This document shows, piece after piece, positions 1 through 9,693 of a DNA stretch of 64,000 nucleotides. The stretch spans positions 62,001 through 126,000 of the forward strand of contig NZ_JBEFLP010000003.1 of assembly GCF_040149665.1 (NCBI RefSeq), in the 5' to 3' direction. Made by a program: the position numbers and the translations under genes. Under the pieces are notes generated by a model. That model worked only from the letters and a program-made list of their open reading frames with translations. It did no database searches and was not told the origin of the DNA. Position 1 is the stretch's first letter. The number at the start of each line of letters is the position of its first letter. This DNA is from Sulfitobacter sp. HNIBRBA3233. Lineage in GTDB: Bacteria; Pseudomonadota; Alphaproteobacteria; Rhodobacterales; Rhodobacteraceae.

Positions 1-425
1 TGATTCAGACCGTAGCCGGACTTCACCTCGATCAGGGTGATGCCTTCCGCGATCAGAGCGTCCACGAGGGTCAGCGCATCGGCCAAGAGCGCGTCCTCGG
101 AGGCCGCGCGGGTTGCCGACACGGTGGATACGATCCCGCCGCCTGCGCGGGCCACCTCTTCATAACTGGCTCCGTTCAGGCGCAGCTCAAACTCCGCCGC
201 CCGGTTGCCACCAAAGACAACATGCGTGTGACAGTCGATCAGCGCGGGCGTGACAAGCCGTCCGCCCAGATCATGCGTTTGCGCGTCGGCATAGGCTGCG
301 GGACGCTCTGCCGCCCGACCGACCCAGGCAATGCGGGCATTCGCAAGGGCAATCGCGCCGTCTTCGATCAGACCGTAGGTCTGGTTGTCTTTCAGTGTCG
401 CGATCGTGGCATTCGTCAGGAGCAT
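1..425 (-). CDS. hutI: Imidazolonepropionase HutI, N-terminal part (runs off the window)
   Basis: Hydrolyses imidazolone-5-propionate to N-formimino-L-glutamate, the third step of histidine degradation. Reading the minus strand from an ATG at 425 gives about 141 residues of an amidohydrolase-superfamily enzyme. The metal-binding strand [10 protein letters not shown] is followed by R-A-A-E-F-E-L-R and G-G-G-I-V-S-T-V, all typical of HutI. The C-terminal two thirds lie outside the window. The gene is divergent from hutF with a 75 bp gap containing a dyad, so the two probably share control by HutC. Confidence 0.9.
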   Translation of the reverse strand, partial: MLLTNATIATLKDNQTYGLIEDGAIALANARIAWVGRAAERPAAYADAQTHDLGGRLVTPALIDCHTHVVFGGNRAAEFELRLNGASYEEVARAGGGIVSTVSATRAASEDALLADALTLVDALIAEGITLIEVKSGYGLN

Positions 426-462
426 GGCCGACTCACTTGCAAATTACGGTGCTTAATGTCTT

Positions 463-476
463 TATGTGCGTACATA
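463..476. promoter_or_regulatory. Candidate HutC operator in the hutI-hutF divergent promoter
   Basis: The 14 bp TATGTGCGTACATA has perfect 5 bp arms (TATGT/ACATA) around GCGT. It lies 24 bp before the hutF start and 37 bp before the hutI start. GntR/HutC-family repressors bind such short palindromes, and hutC lies just downstream. Assigning the site to HutC is inference from position. Confidence 0.5.
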
Positions 477-500
477 ATAATCTGTCAAGCGGAGTGTGCC

Positions 501-1871
501 ATGCAGATGATCTGGGCTGAAACGGCCTTGTTGCCGACCGGCTGGGCGAACAAAGTGCTTGTCGAGATTGACGGGCAGGGCCGGATCGGCGGCGTGCAAC
601 GCGGGGCCTCTGCGCCGGATCAGGCCACGCAGGTTCCGCTGCTGCTGCCCGCGCCGGTCAACGTGCACAGCCATGCGTTTCAACGCGCCATGGCGGGCCT
701 GACAGAACGCCGTGGCCCTGATCCAAGCGACAGCTTCTGGACCTGGCGGCAGCTCATGTTCCGCTTTCTGGACCGTCTGACGCCCGAGCATATCGAGACG
801 ATCACCGCCTTTGTGCAGATGGAAATGCTTGAAGCGGGCTACGGCGCGTCGGTCGAATTCCACTATCTGCATCACCAGCCCGGTGGCGTTGCCTATGACG
901 ATATCGCGGAAACATCCGCCCGTGTCGTCGCGGCGTCGGATCGCACCGGCATGGGGCTGTGCCTGCTGCCTGTGCACTATCAGTTCGGCGGCTGTGATCA
1001 ACGCGGGCTGAGCGCGGGGCAAATCCGGTTCGGCAATACGTTCGAACAGTTTCAAACGCTTCATGACGCGGCAGCGGCCCACATCAAACAAGCATCCGCC
1101 GACAGCGCCATCGGTGTCGCCCCGCATTCCCTGCGCGCGGTCGGGATCGAGGATCTCAAGGGCTACAACACCGCCTTTCCCGATGGACCCATTCACATGC
1201 ACCTTGCCGAACAACGCGCAGAGGTTGCTGAAGTTGAGGCGCATTGGGGCGCGCGGCCGGTGGCCTGGGCGCTCGATAACATGCAGTTGGATGGGCGCTG
1301 GTGCCTGATCCATTGCACCCAAATGACACCGGACGAGACCATCGCGCTGGCCCGTTCCGGTGCCGTCGCCGGTCTGTGTCCGATCACTGAAAGCAGTCTG
1401 GGGGACGGGATCTTTGACGCGGTGCGCTGGCTGGACAATGGCGGGGCTTTTGCCATCGGGTCAGACAGCAACATCCGCATTTCGCTAAGCGAGGAATTGC
1501 GCACGCTGGATTACTCGCAACGCCTGCGCGACGGCACGCGCGCAGCACTGGCGACGCCGGACAAATCGACCGGTCGGCGAATGTTCGACGGGATGCTGCA
1601 AGGCGGCGCACAGGCCTCTGGCCGAAAGACCGGGCGCATCGAGGCGGGATGCTGGGCCGATATGCTGGCGCTGGATACACTCTCTGAACATATGTGGGGC
1701 AGGCAGCTCGACACCGCGCTGGACGCCTGGATTTTCGCAGGCGACGATCGCCTGGTGACGGATGTTTGGTCCGCTGGCCGCCATATGGTAAAGCACGGCC
1801 GGCATGTGCAGCGCACCAGTATTGTCGCTGCCTATAAACGCACGATTGACGCATTGAGAGACGCCTTGTGA
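501..1871 (+). CDS. hutF: Formimidoylglutamate deiminase HutF
   Basis: Converts N-formimino-L-glutamate to N-formyl-L-glutamate plus ammonia, in the five-step histidine route that ends in formylglutamate hydrolysis. The 456-residue protein is full length for the family. It has the amidohydrolase metal motif V-H-S-H at residues 55-58, E-F-H-Y and H-L-A-E-Q metal/substrate segments, and G-S-D-S-N near the C-terminal metal Asp. The ATG at 501 was chosen because it gives the family N-terminus (MQMIWAETALL); the upstream open frame crosses the promoter and hutI. It overlaps hutC by 4 bp. Confidence 0.93.
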   Translation: MQMIWAETALLPTGWANKVLVEIDGQGRIGGVQRGASAPDQATQVPLLLPAPVNVHSHAFQRAMAGLTERRGPDPSDSFWTWRQLMFRFLDRLTPEHIETITAFVQMEMLEAGYGASVEFHYLHHQPGGVAYDDIAETSARVVAASDRTGMGLCLLPVHYQFGGCDQRGLSAGQIRFGNTFEQFQTLHDAAAAHIKQASADSAIGVAPHSLRAVGIEDLKGYNTAFPDGPIHMHLAEQRAEVAEVEAHWGARPVAWALDNMQLDGRWCLIHCTQMTPDETIALARSGAVAGLCPITESSLGDGIFDAVRWLDNGGAFAIGSDSNIRISLSEELRTLDYSQRLRDGTRAALATPDKSTGRRMFDGMLQGGAQASGRKTGRIEAGCWADMLALDTLSEHMWGRQLDTALDAWIFAGDDRLVTDVWSAGRHMVKHGRHVQRTSIVAAYKRTIDALRDAL

Positions 1872-2569
1872 ACTCGCCCACGTTTCGGAACTGGCAAAGC
1901 GTGCAGGACGAAGTCCTGCGCCGCATTCATACCCGCGAATGGCCGCCCGGCGCCCTGATCCCCAACGAAGCCGATCTGGCGATCGAGTTTGGCTGCGCCC
2001 GGTCCACGGTGAACCGTGCCTTGCGATCCTTGGCTGAAAGCGGTTGGCTTGACCGCAAACGCAAGGCGGGTACTCGGGTTGCCGCGCAACCGGTTGCCAA
2101 GGCAACGCTTGATATCGCGGTGATCCGGCATGAGGTCGAGGAACACGGCGCGACCTACGGCTATCAATTGATTTCACGCAGCGTTGCCGTGCCGCCGGCC
2201 CCTGTCAGCGGGACGATGAAAACCAGAGCGCAAGACAAGCTGCTGAATCTGCGCGCGCTGCATCTGGCCGATGACGCGGCCTATGCTGTCGAAGACAGGT
2301 GGATCAATACAAGCGTGGTCCCCGACGCTGCGGCGGAACCGTTCGATGTGCTCAGCGCCAACGAATGGTTGATGCAACACGCGCCCTACACGCACGGGGA
2401 TATCGCCTTTTCCGCCGTGCAGGCCGACCAGCAGGATTCGGAGGTGCTTGGGATCGCCCCCCACAGCGCCTTGTTTGCCATTGACCGGGTGACTTGGGAC
2501 AATGCGGTATCCGTCACAAAGGTCAGGCTGCTTTTTGCGCCCGGCTACAAACTGCGCACGCAAATCTAG
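1868..2569 (+). CDS. hutC: Histidine utilization repressor HutC (GntR family)
   Basis: A 233-residue regulator. The N-terminal winged helix of GntR type (about residues 8-75, with E-A-D-L-A-I-E-F-G-C-A-R-S-T-V-N-R-A and G-T-R-V-A) is followed by a UTRA effector domain (about 90-230, with H-L-A-D-D-A-A-Y-A-V-E-D-R-W-I-N). This UTRA segment is characteristic of HutC, which senses urocanate. The GTG start at 1868 overlaps the hutF stop, indicating translational coupling. It probably represses hutI and hutF through the dyad at 463-476. Confidence 0.9.
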   Translation: MNSPTFRNWQSVQDEVLRRIHTREWPPGALIPNEADLAIEFGCARSTVNRALRSLAESGWLDRKRKAGTRVAAQPVAKATLDIAVIRHEVEEHGATYGYQLISRSVAVPPAPVSGTMKTRAQDKLLNLRALHLADDAAYAVEDRWINTSVVPDAAAEPFDVLSANEWLMQHAPYTHGDIAFSAVQADQQDSEVLGIAPHSALFAIDRVTWDNAVSVTKVRLLFAPGYKLRTQI

Positions 2570-2610
2570 GTGGCCCGCGTTTCGGCTTTTCCAGAACCAA
2601 GGACATTTCC

Positions 2611-5600
2611 ATGCGGCACATCCAGCATTGGCAGACGGCCCTGGCACAGCATTGGGGCATCACTGCGGAGCTGAGCCCGCTTGACGGTGAGTATGATCTG
2701 AATTTTCTGGCGAAAGCCGATGATGACAGCGGGTACATCCTCAAGGTCATGCGCACGGGATGCGAAGCGTGGCTGGTGGATATGCAGGTCAGCGCCTTCG
2801 AGCACATCACCGCGAAACGACCTGACCTGCCGTGTCCGGTGGTTGTACGGGCCGCCGGGGGCGCATCGGTTGTGACTTTGAAGGACGAGACATGCGCGGA
2901 ACGCCTAGCCTGGGTTCTGCGCCAACTGCCAGGGCGCTGCTATGCCCATGTGGCGCCAAAAAGTCGGGCGCTGATCCACCAGATCGGGCAGGTGCTGGGC
3001 GGGACGGCCCTGGCGCTGGCAGATTTCGAGCATGCCGGTTTGGTGCGTGATTTCAAATGGGATCTGATGCGCGCCGGGTGGATCGCGGATCAAACGGGTT
3101 GCATCCCCGATCCGGCGCGGCGTCGGATCGTCGAGGGGATCCATGCCCGGTTCGCGGCGCTGAAGCCTGCGCTGGATGCCCTGCCGCATCAGGCGATCCA
3201 CAACGACGCCAATGACTACAACATCCTGGTCGAGGGCACATGGAACGACGCGCGCCGCGTGTCCGGCCTGATTGATCTTGGCGATATGTGCGCCGCCCCG
3301 CGTGTGTGCGATTTGGCCATTGCTGCGGCCTACATCGTGCTGGATCATCCAAAGCCCGAAGCCGCGTTGGCGGCCTTTGTCGCGGGTTATCACGAGGCCA
3401 ATCCGCTTGCGGCGCAAGAGGTGGACTTGATCTGGCCGCTGCTGCGGATGCGGCTGGCGGTCAGCGTTGTGAACTCCACCTTGATGGCCGCAGAGAACCC
3501 CGATGACCCCTATGTCACGATTTCGCAGGCGCCCGCGTGGCGGTTCCTGGAAGGCTGCGCGCTGCACGGCGGATTGCTCAGCGCAAGGCTGCGTGCTGCC
3601 TGCGGCCTGCCCGTGGTCGAAGGGGCGGACCGTGTGGCGACATGGCTTGACCGGGAACGCGGGCATTTCGCGCCCCTGATGGGGTGCGATCTGTCGCAGG
3701 CCCCATTGGGGTCCTTGTCCGTCGAGGAATCGGCCTGGCCGCAGAACCCGTTTCATATGCCCCTGGAAGAAGCCGCCCGCGTGGGCGAGGAATTCGAGGA
3801 TCACGGGCGCATGTGGCTGGGCTACTATCACGAGCCACGCCTGATCTATGCCGAGCCTGCCTTTCGCAAGGGGCCATGGAAGGCCAGCGACCGCCGCACG
3901 GTGCATCTGGCCGTCGATGTGTTTGCACCCGCCGGGACGCCAATGTTCGCGCCTTTGCGGGGCGAAGTGTTCATCGCGGAGTATCGCGCGGGGCATCTGG
4001 ATTACGGTGGGGTGATCATCCTGCGCCATGAAACGCCCGAGGGTGATCCGTTCTTCACGCTCTATGGGCACCTCGACCCAGAGTTTCTGGACCGCCTGCG
4101 CGTGGGTCAGGTGATCGAGAAAGGTGAGGAATTCTGCCGCCTTGGTGATCCAAGCATGAATGGCGGCTGGGCACCGCATGTGCATTTCCAGCTTGCGCTG
4201 ACCACTGAAGGGATCGAGGCCGACTGGCCCGGTGTGGGCGATCCTGACGAGATGTATCTGTGGCGCGCGGTCTGTCCCAACCCGGCCGCCTTGCTGAACC
4301 TGCCCGACGACAAGCTTTGCTATGTCCCGACAGACAAGGCTGGGATCAGGCAGGGTCGTGAGGCGCATTTCGGCGGCAATCTCAGCCTGACCTATGATGA
4401 CCCCGTGATGCTGGTGCGCGGCTGGCGGCACCATCTCTTTGACGAATGGGGCCGCCCCTATCTCGACGCCTACAATAATGTGCCGCATGTGGGCCACGCC
4501 CATCCGCGCATTCAGGCGGTGGCGGCGGATCAGCTCAGGCGGATCAATTCCAATACGCGTTATCTGCATCCCGCGCAGACCGCTTTTGCGGACAAGATCC
4601 TGTCCAAGATGCCCGGCCACTTGCAGGTCTGCTATTTCGTGAACTCGGGGTCTGAAGCGAACGAGTTGGCTCTGCGGCTAGCGCGGGCGCACACCGGTGC
4701 CAAAGGTATGGTCACGCCCGATCATGGCTATCACGGGAACACTACGGGTGCGGTCAATATTTCTGCTTACAAGTTCAACAAGCCAGGCGGTGTTGGCCAG
4801 GCCGATTGGGTGGAGCTGGTGGAAATCGCAGATGACTACCGCGGCTCGTTCCGCCGCAACGACCCTGAGCGCGCCCAGAAATTCGCAGACCTTGTCGATC
4901 CTGCGATCGCGTCCTTGCGGCAAAAAGGGCAGGGCGTCGCGGGGTTCATCGCCGAAACCTTCCCGTCGGTTGGCGGTCAGATCATTCCGCCCAAAGGCTA
5001 TCTGTCGGCGGTCTATGCCAAGGTCCGCGCGGCGGGCGGCATCTGCATCGCGGACGAAGTGCAGACCGGGCTGGGGAGATTGGGTGAATACTATTTCGGC
5101 TTCGAACACCAAGAGGTGCTGCCGGACGTCGTCGTGCTGGGCAAACCAATTGGCAATGGGCATCCAATGGGAGTAGTCGTCACGACCAAGGCAATTGCGG
5201 AGAGCTTTGACAACGGGATCGAGTTTTTCTCGACCTTCGGAGGCTCAACCCTGTCCTGCCGGATCGGACGTGAGGTGCTGCAGATCGTGGACGATGAAGG
5301 CTTGCAGGAAAACGCCCGCGTGATCGGCGGCCAGTTGATGGCAGGTCTGAAAGCGCTGGAAGCGAAACATGATTGCGTGGGCGACGTGCGCGGCATGGGG
5401 CTGTTTCTGGGGGTGGAACTGATCCGGACCGATGGCTCTGAGGCCACAGAGATATGCGCCTACGTCAAGAACCGCATGCGCGATCACCGCATCCTCATCG
5501 GCAGTGAGGGGCCAAGGGACAATATCCTCAAGTTCCGCCCGCCGCTGACAATTGAGGCGGAGGATGCGGGGATGATCATCGCTGTTCTGGATCAGGTCCT

Positions 5601-5616
5601 TGGCGAATGTGCCTGA
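2611..5616 (+). CDS. Three-domain fusion: APH-type kinase, M23 peptidase-like domain, class III aminotransferase / phospho-lyase
   Basis: 1001 residues. Residues about 1-360 are an aminoglycoside-phosphotransferase/hydroxylysine-kinase fold with catalytic loop H-N-D-A-N-D-Y-N near residue 197 and an I-D-L-G-D metal segment. Residues about 425-545 are a LytM/M23 domain that retains the metal pattern HxxxD (H432, D436) and HxH (H523, H525). Residues about 580-1001 are a class III PLP enzyme with Schiff-base lysine K845 in L-G-K-P-I-G-N-G. The closest known chemistry is hydroxylysine kinase (AGPHD1) plus 5-phosphohydroxylysine or phosphoethanolamine phospho-lyase (AGXT2L). That would mean phosphorylating an amino-alcohol and then eliminating phosphate and ammonia. 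The substrate here is not evident. The ATG at 2611 has AAGGA 8 bp upstream; no signal peptide is seen, so the peptidase-like domain would be cytoplasmic. Confidence 0.85.
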   Translation: MRHIQHWQTALAQHWGITAELSPLDGEYDLNFLAKADDDSGYILKVMRTGCEAWLVDMQVSAFEHITAKRPDLPCPVVVRAAGGASVVTLKDETCAERLAWVLRQLPGRCYAHVAPKSRALIHQIGQVLGGTALALADFEHAGLVRDFKWDLMRAGWIADQTGCIPDPARRRIVEGIHARFAALKPALDALPHQAIHNDANDYNILVEGTWNDARRVSGLIDLGDMCAAPRVCDLAIAAAYIVLDHPKPEAALAAFVAGYHEANPLAAQEVDLIWPLLRMRLAVSVVNSTLMAAENPDDPYVTISQAPAWRFLEGCALHGGLLSARLRAACGLPVVEGADRVATWLDRERGHFAPLMGCDLSQAPLGSLSVEESAWPQNPFHMPLEEAARVGEEFEDHGRMWLGYYHEPRLIYAEPAFRKGPWKASDRRTVHLAVDVFAPAGTPMFAPLRGEVFIAEYRAGHLDYGGVIILRHETPEGDPFFTLYGHLDPEFLDRLRVGQVIEKGEEFCRLGDPSMNGGWAPHVHFQLALTTEGIEADWPGVGDPDEMYLWRAVCPNPAALLNLPDDKLCYVPTDKAGIRQGREAHFGGNLSLTYDDPVMLVRGWRHHLFDEWGRPYLDAYNNVPHVGHAHPRIQAVAADQLRRINSNTRYLHPAQTAFADKILSKMPGHLQVCYFVNSGSEANELALRLARAHTGAKGMVTPDHGYHGNTTGAVNISAYKFNKPGGVGQADWVELVEIADDYRGSFRRNDPERAQKFADLVDPAIASLRQKGQGVAGFIAETFPSVGGQIIPPKGYLSAVYAKVRAAGGICIADEVQTGLGRLGEYYFGFEHQEVLPDVVVLGKPIGNGHPMGVVVTTKAIAESFDNGIEFFSTFGGSTLSCRIGREVLQIVDDEGLQENARVIGGQLMAGLKALEAKHDCVGDVRGMGLFLGVELIRTDGSEATEICAYVKNRMRDHRILIGSEGPRDNILKFRPPLTIEAEDAGMIIAVLDQVLGECA

Positions 5617-5618
5617 CT

Positions 5619-6491
5619 TCACGGTGAAAGCACATCAAGTATGGCGCGGAAATCGGGGCTGTCTTCCCGCAGGCTTGACCAGATCAGGGAGATCTCTGTT
5701 TTCGCCTGTGGCGTGGCAATCGGCACGGTCACAAGGGGTTTGCCGTCATAGCTCAGATCACCGGGCGGGCGGGAATAGCTGATGCCGACACCCACACCAT
5801 TGGCAGCCAGCGATCGCATCATCTCCAGCGATGCCACCTTTTGCTGGATCACCGGTGTCAGGTGCATCCGCGCGAACAGATCGCGCATGAATCCCTGCGA
5901 CAGGTCCTCATTGAACAGGATCAGGGGTATGCCCTCGAGGTCGGACAGTTCCAGCTCATCCCGTCCGGTCAGGGGATGATCAATTTCGACAAAAGCCACA
6001 GGCGCAATATCGGTCAGCTTGCGGCGCATAAAATTCCCTTCGAACCCAACATCATAGGAAATCACGAAGTCCAACAGTCCTTCGGTCAAATCGCGCGCCA
6101 GATCCGCAAAACGCCCTTCGCGTCCCGAAAAGGACAATGCTGGAAAACGGTCCGCAAGTCGTTTGAGCGCGGGCGCCAGATACCACGGCGCGATGTCTGC
6201 AAAACAGCCAACGCCCCAAGTATGCGTAGCGTCGTGGCCCTGCTCAATCTCGGTTGCAAGCGTCAACAGGGACCGCGCCTGCGCAATGAGACGGTGCCCG
6301 AAAGGGGTGATCTCGATTGCTGACCCTTTTCCGCGCAGGAAGATCGCTCTCCCTAGGTGTTGTTCGACCCGAGTGATTGCGACCGAAAGCGATGGCTGCG
6401 ACACATTCAGTTGCGCCGCTGCTTTGGTCAGACTGCCTTCGTCGGCAACGCCGACGATATATTCATACTGGCGCAGGGTAACGTTTAACAT
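5619..6491 (-). CDS. LysR-family transcriptional regulator
   Basis: 290 residues: N-terminal winged helix (residues 1-60, with L-R-Q-Y-E-Y-I-V-G-V-A-D-E-G-S-L-T-K-A-A and Q-P-S-L-S-V-A-I) followed by a two-lobed substrate-binding domain. It converges on the fusion enzyme (2 bp between stops) and is divergent from the PhyH gene. The AT-rich 84 bp between them is the obvious target region. The LysR protein probably controls the PhyH-MFS pair and perhaps the fusion gene; the inducer is unknown. Confidence 0.9.
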   Translation of the reverse strand: MLNVTLRQYEYIVGVADEGSLTKAAAQLNVSQPSLSVAITRVEQHLGRAIFLRGKGSAIEITPFGHRLIAQARSLLTLATEIEQGHDATHTWGVGCFADIAPWYLAPALKRLADRFPALSFSGREGRFADLARDLTEGLLDFVISYDVGFEGNFMRRKLTDIAPVAFVEIDHPLTGRDELELSDLEGIPLILFNEDLSQGFMRDLFARMHLTPVIQQKVASLEMMRSLAANGVGVGISYSRPPGDLSYDGKPLVTVPIATPQAKTEISLIWSSLREDSPDFRAILDVLSP

Positions 6492-6575
6492 GACGCTATT
6501 ATTAGTATGATAAAATATTATTAGAAGTTAAATCTTTTGTTGCGTATGCCTGCCCCGAATACGGAGGATCACAAG

Positions 6576-7373
6576 ATGCACGCACTTCTTACCCAAGACC
6601 ATGTCGATACCTTCCAGCGCGATGGCGTTGTGCTGATCAAGGGTCTGTTTGCCGATCATTTCGAGACGATCCGCGCCGGTATCGAACGCAACATGAAAGA
6701 ACCCGGTCCCTATGCTGCCGAGAACCTCAAGGAAGGCGAGGGCGGCCGTTTCTTCGATGACTATTGCAACTGGACCCGCATTCCCGAATTTGAAGAGGTG
6801 ATCCGCAACTCCGACGTAGGTGAAGTGGCCGCCGACCTGATGCAATCGAAGCGCGTTCAGGTGTTCCATGATCATGTGCTGGTCAAGGAGCCGGGCACGT
6901 CGAAGCCGACGCCCTGGCATCAGGACGGCCCATATTACTTCGTCGACGGAATGCAGAATGTCAGCTTCTGGTCGCCGATGGACACGGTCAGGGGCGCAAG
7001 CCTGCGCTGTGTCGCGGGCAGCCATGCCTGGGAAAAGCCCGTGTTGCCGACCCGTTGGCTCGCAGAGACCAGTTTTTACCCGAACGAGGATGACTACATG
7101 CCGGTGCCGGATCCCGATGCCGAAGGCATGGAAATCCGCGAATGGGAGATGGAGCCGGGTGATGCGGTGGCCTTCAACTATGGCACGCTGCATGGCGCGC
7201 GCGGCAACACCACAGAGTCCCGCCGCCGCGCATTTTCCTTGCGCCTCGTTGGGGATGATGCCCGCTATGTAGAGCGCCCCGGTCCGACCTCGCCGCCGTT
7301 TCTGGGCCATGGCATGACACCGGGGCAGATGCTGCGCGAAGATTGGTTTCCTGTGATCTACCAACGGACCTAA
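6576..7373 (+). CDS. Phytanoyl-CoA dioxygenase (PhyH) family Fe(II)/2-oxoglutarate oxygenase
   Basis: 265 residues in a PhyH double-stranded beta-helix. The iron ligands are H-x-D in W-H-Q-D-G-P and a distal His in G-T-L-H-G-A-R, and the C-terminal R-A-F-S-L-R-L supplies the 2-oxoglutarate-binding Arg. The ATG at 6576 is chosen because GGAGG lies 8 bp upstream; in-frame starts further up lack a ribosome site. PhyH enzymes hydroxylate small carboxylates or amino acids. Its position beside a hydroxyl-kinase/phospho-lyase fusion suggests, as inference only, that it makes the hydroxylated substrate for that enzyme. Confidence 0.85.
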   Translation: MHALLTQDHVDTFQRDGVVLIKGLFADHFETIRAGIERNMKEPGPYAAENLKEGEGGRFFDDYCNWTRIPEFEEVIRNSDVGEVAADLMQSKRVQVFHDHVLVKEPGTSKPTPWHQDGPYYFVDGMQNVSFWSPMDTVRGASLRCVAGSHAWEKPVLPTRWLAETSFYPNEDDYMPVPDPDAEGMEIREWEMEPGDAVAFNYGTLHGARGNTTESRRRAFSLRLVGDDARYVERPGPTSPPFLGHGMTPGQMLREDWFPVIYQRT

Positions 7374-7397
7374 CGACTTCTGAAAGGCCCCGTGCTC

Positions 7398-8633
7398 ATG
7401 ACACAGCCAGATCATAAATCGCCCGTGCTGGCGATTGTGACGATCCTGCTGTGTGCAGGCCTTTTGTTTGCGGGCAACGGGTTGTTCCAGACCCTGCTGC
7501 CCATTCGCGCGGGGCAGGAGGGCTATACCGCCGCGATGATCGGCGTAATGGGCACGGCCTATTTCGGCGGCTTTACCATCGGCTGTTTCGTTGGGCCAAG
7601 ACTGATCAGCGCGGTTGGCCATGTGCGTGTATTCGCGGGGCTAACCGCGCTTTTGACAGCGACGTTTTTGGCCTTTCCGCTTTATGTTGACCCGTGGGTC
7701 TGGGGCGGCTTGCGCATCGTCAGCGGTATTTGCATCGCCGTGATCTATGTCGTCGTCGAGAGCTGGCTGAACGACGCGTCCTCAAACGCCAATCGCGGGC
7801 GGGTCTTGTCGGTTTACATTATCGTGACAAACATCGTCACGATGATTGGACAGTTGTTGGTGAACGCCTCTGATACAGCTGGTTCGACCCTGTTTCTGGT
7901 CGTTGCAATCCTGATTTGTCTTGCGATTGTGCCGATCAGCCTGACGCCCACGCCGGCTCCTACTCCAATTCCAGCGGCGCGGCTGGACCTTCGCAAGCTC
8001 TATGCGGTATCTCCGGTGGGTATTGTCGGCTGCTTCTCATCAGGCATGGCTGAAGGTGCGTTCTGGTCGCTGGGTCCGGTATTTGCGCAAGGGCGGGACA
8101 TGATCACCAGCGACATCGCACTGCTGATGGCAGCTTTCGTGTTGGGCGGCACGCTGTCACAATGGCCACTTGGCTGGATTTCAGACAAGATTGATCGGCG
8201 AATTGTGATTGGGATAGTGTCTTGCGGCACCGTGCTTTCAGGATTGGCCATTGGCTTTGACGTGACCGCGCCCGGGGCACCGATACTGATGCTGGCAGTA
8301 CTGCACGGCGCGCTCATGATCCCGATCTATGCCTTGTGCATATCCCATGCCAATGATGCCGTCCCCAACGCGCTGATGGTGGAGACCAGCGGCGGATTGA
8401 TCCTCGCCTTTTCCGTTGGGGCCACAATTGGCCCTGTAGCGGCGTCCCTGTTCATGAGTGGCAATTCCGAAGGCGGGTTGTTTCTTTTTATCGGTCTGGT
8501 GTTGTTCCTGTTTGGCATCTTCGCGTTTTTCCGGCTCGCTGTGGACACGCGCCAGCGGATCAAGGACAAGGTACACTTCGCGGCAACACCGGCGGCATCA
8601 CACACCGTATTCCCGCGAGAGGACCAGCTTTAG
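7398..8633 (+). CDS. Major facilitator superfamily transporter
   Basis: 411 residues with about 12 hydrophobic segments and a long cytoplasmic loop near residues 185-205. A Gly-rich [12 protein letters not shown] segment in helix 2 and D-K-I-D-R-R in the loop between helices 8 and 9 fit the YcaD/YfcJ-like MFS group. The ATG at 7398 sits 10 bp after GAAAGG; a GTG 6 bp earlier is too close to that site. It follows the PhyH gene by 24 bp, so the two are probably co-transcribed and it may carry the pathway substrate. Confidence 0.85.
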   Translation: MTQPDHKSPVLAIVTILLCAGLLFAGNGLFQTLLPIRAGQEGYTAAMIGVMGTAYFGGFTIGCFVGPRLISAVGHVRVFAGLTALLTATFLAFPLYVDPWVWGGLRIVSGICIAVIYVVVESWLNDASSNANRGRVLSVYIIVTNIVTMIGQLLVNASDTAGSTLFLVVAILICLAIVPISLTPTPAPTPIPAARLDLRKLYAVSPVGIVGCFSSGMAEGAFWSLGPVFAQGRDMITSDIALLMAAFVLGGTLSQWPLGWISDKIDRRIVIGIVSCGTVLSGLAIGFDVTAPGAPILMLAVLHGALMIPIYALCISHANDAVPNALMVETSGGLILAFSVGATIGPVAASLFMSGNSEGGLFLFIGLVLFLFGIFAFFRLAVDTRQRIKDKVHFAATPAASHTVFPREDQL

Positions 8634-9673
8634 CTGTAGGTTTCTTCCAGAACAACGTCGAAATCCTGGTAGTCGCCAATGCAGTCACGCACCCACTCCG
8701 GGTTGTGATAGGTATCCAGATACCGATCTCCACTGTCACAGAGCAGGGTCACGATGGGGCCCTCTCGTTTTGCCTGTCGCATATCCTGCGCAATCTGCAA
8801 CGCCCCCCAGAGGTTTGTCCCGGTCGACGGGCCGGTCTTGCGCCCGATCAGTTTTTCCAGCCACAGCATCGTCGCAATGCTGGCCGCATCGGGCACCCGG
8901 ATCATCGCGTCAATGACGCCGGGCTGGAAGGAATGCTCAACCTTGGGCCGCCCGATCCCTTCGATACGACTGGATTTATCTGACCGCAGATTGCAATCAC
9001 CGGTCATGTAACCATCATAGAAAACTGAGTTTTCAGGGTCCACGACTGTCAGCTGTGTATCATAGCCCTTGTAGCGGATATAGCGACCCAAGGTGGCCGA
9101 AGTGCCGCCTGTGCCCGCGCTCATCACCAGATGGGCCGGGACGGGGTGGGGTTCATACGCCATCTGCGTGAACACGCTTTCGGCGATGTTGTTGTTGCCG
9201 CGCCAATCGGTTGCCCGTTCGGCATAAGTGAACTGATCCATGAAGTAGCCGCCGATCTGCTCGGCCAAGGCGACGGAAGCGTCATGCATCTGCGGTGCGC
9301 TGTCCACGAAATGCGTCTGACCGCCATAGAACTCGATCAGACGGATCTTGCTGCGCGCGGTGCTTTTGGGCAGGACCGCAATGAAAGGAACCCCGATCAT
9401 GCGGGCAAAGTAGGCCTCGGACACCGCTGTGCTGCCAGAGGACGCCTCAACCACGGTTGTGCCTTGCGTGATTTTGCCGTTGCACAGGGCGTACAAAAAC
9501 AGCGATCGCGCCAGCCGGTGTTTCAGACTGCCGGTCGGATGGGTGCTTTCGTCCTTGAGGTAGATATCGACGCCTTCGAGCCGCGGGATCGGGAGTTTGA
9601 ACAGATGCGTATCGGCCGAGTGGCGGGCATCCGCGTTGATCTTGTTGATTGCGTCCGTGATCCACTTGCTCAT
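8630..9673 (-). CDS. PLP-dependent cysteine synthase-like protein
   Basis: 347 residues, fold type II. The PLP lysine is in T-G-S-L-K-H-R-L (about residue 52), the pyridine-nitrogen/phosphate loop is near S-A-G-T-G-G-T-S, and L-L-C-D-S-G-D-R-Y is near the C-terminus. Cysteine synthases and related CysK/cystathionine beta-synthase enzymes share these motifs. The downstream TauE/SafE-type gene hints at sulfur metabolism, but substrate specificity cannot be read from sequence. It overlaps the end of the MFS gene by 4 bp (convergent). Start ATG at 9673. Confidence 0.82.
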   Translation of the reverse strand: MSKWITDAINKINADARHSADTHLFKLPIPRLEGVDIYLKDESTHPTGSLKHRLARSLFLYALCNGKITQGTTVVEASSGSTAVSEAYFARMIGVPFIAVLPKSTARSKIRLIEFYGGQTHFVDSAPQMHDASVALAEQIGGYFMDQFTYAERATDWRGNNNIAESVFTQMAYEPHPVPAHLVMSAGTGGTSATLGRYIRYKGYDTQLTVVDPENSVFYDGYMTGDCNLRSDKSSRIEGIGRPKVEHSFQPGVIDAMIRVPDAASIATMLWLEKLIGRKTGPSTGTNLWGALQIAQDMRQAKREGPIVTLLCDSGDRYLDTYHNPEWVRDCIGDYQDFDVVLEETYS

Positions 9674-9693
9674 GTTATCATCCCGCGCTCTTC

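Noticed and set aside
2905-4620. A 571-codon minus-strand frame opposite the kinase-M23-aminotransferase fusion.
   Set aside because: The plus-strand frame has three intact catalytic domains; the antisense frame has no recognisable motif.
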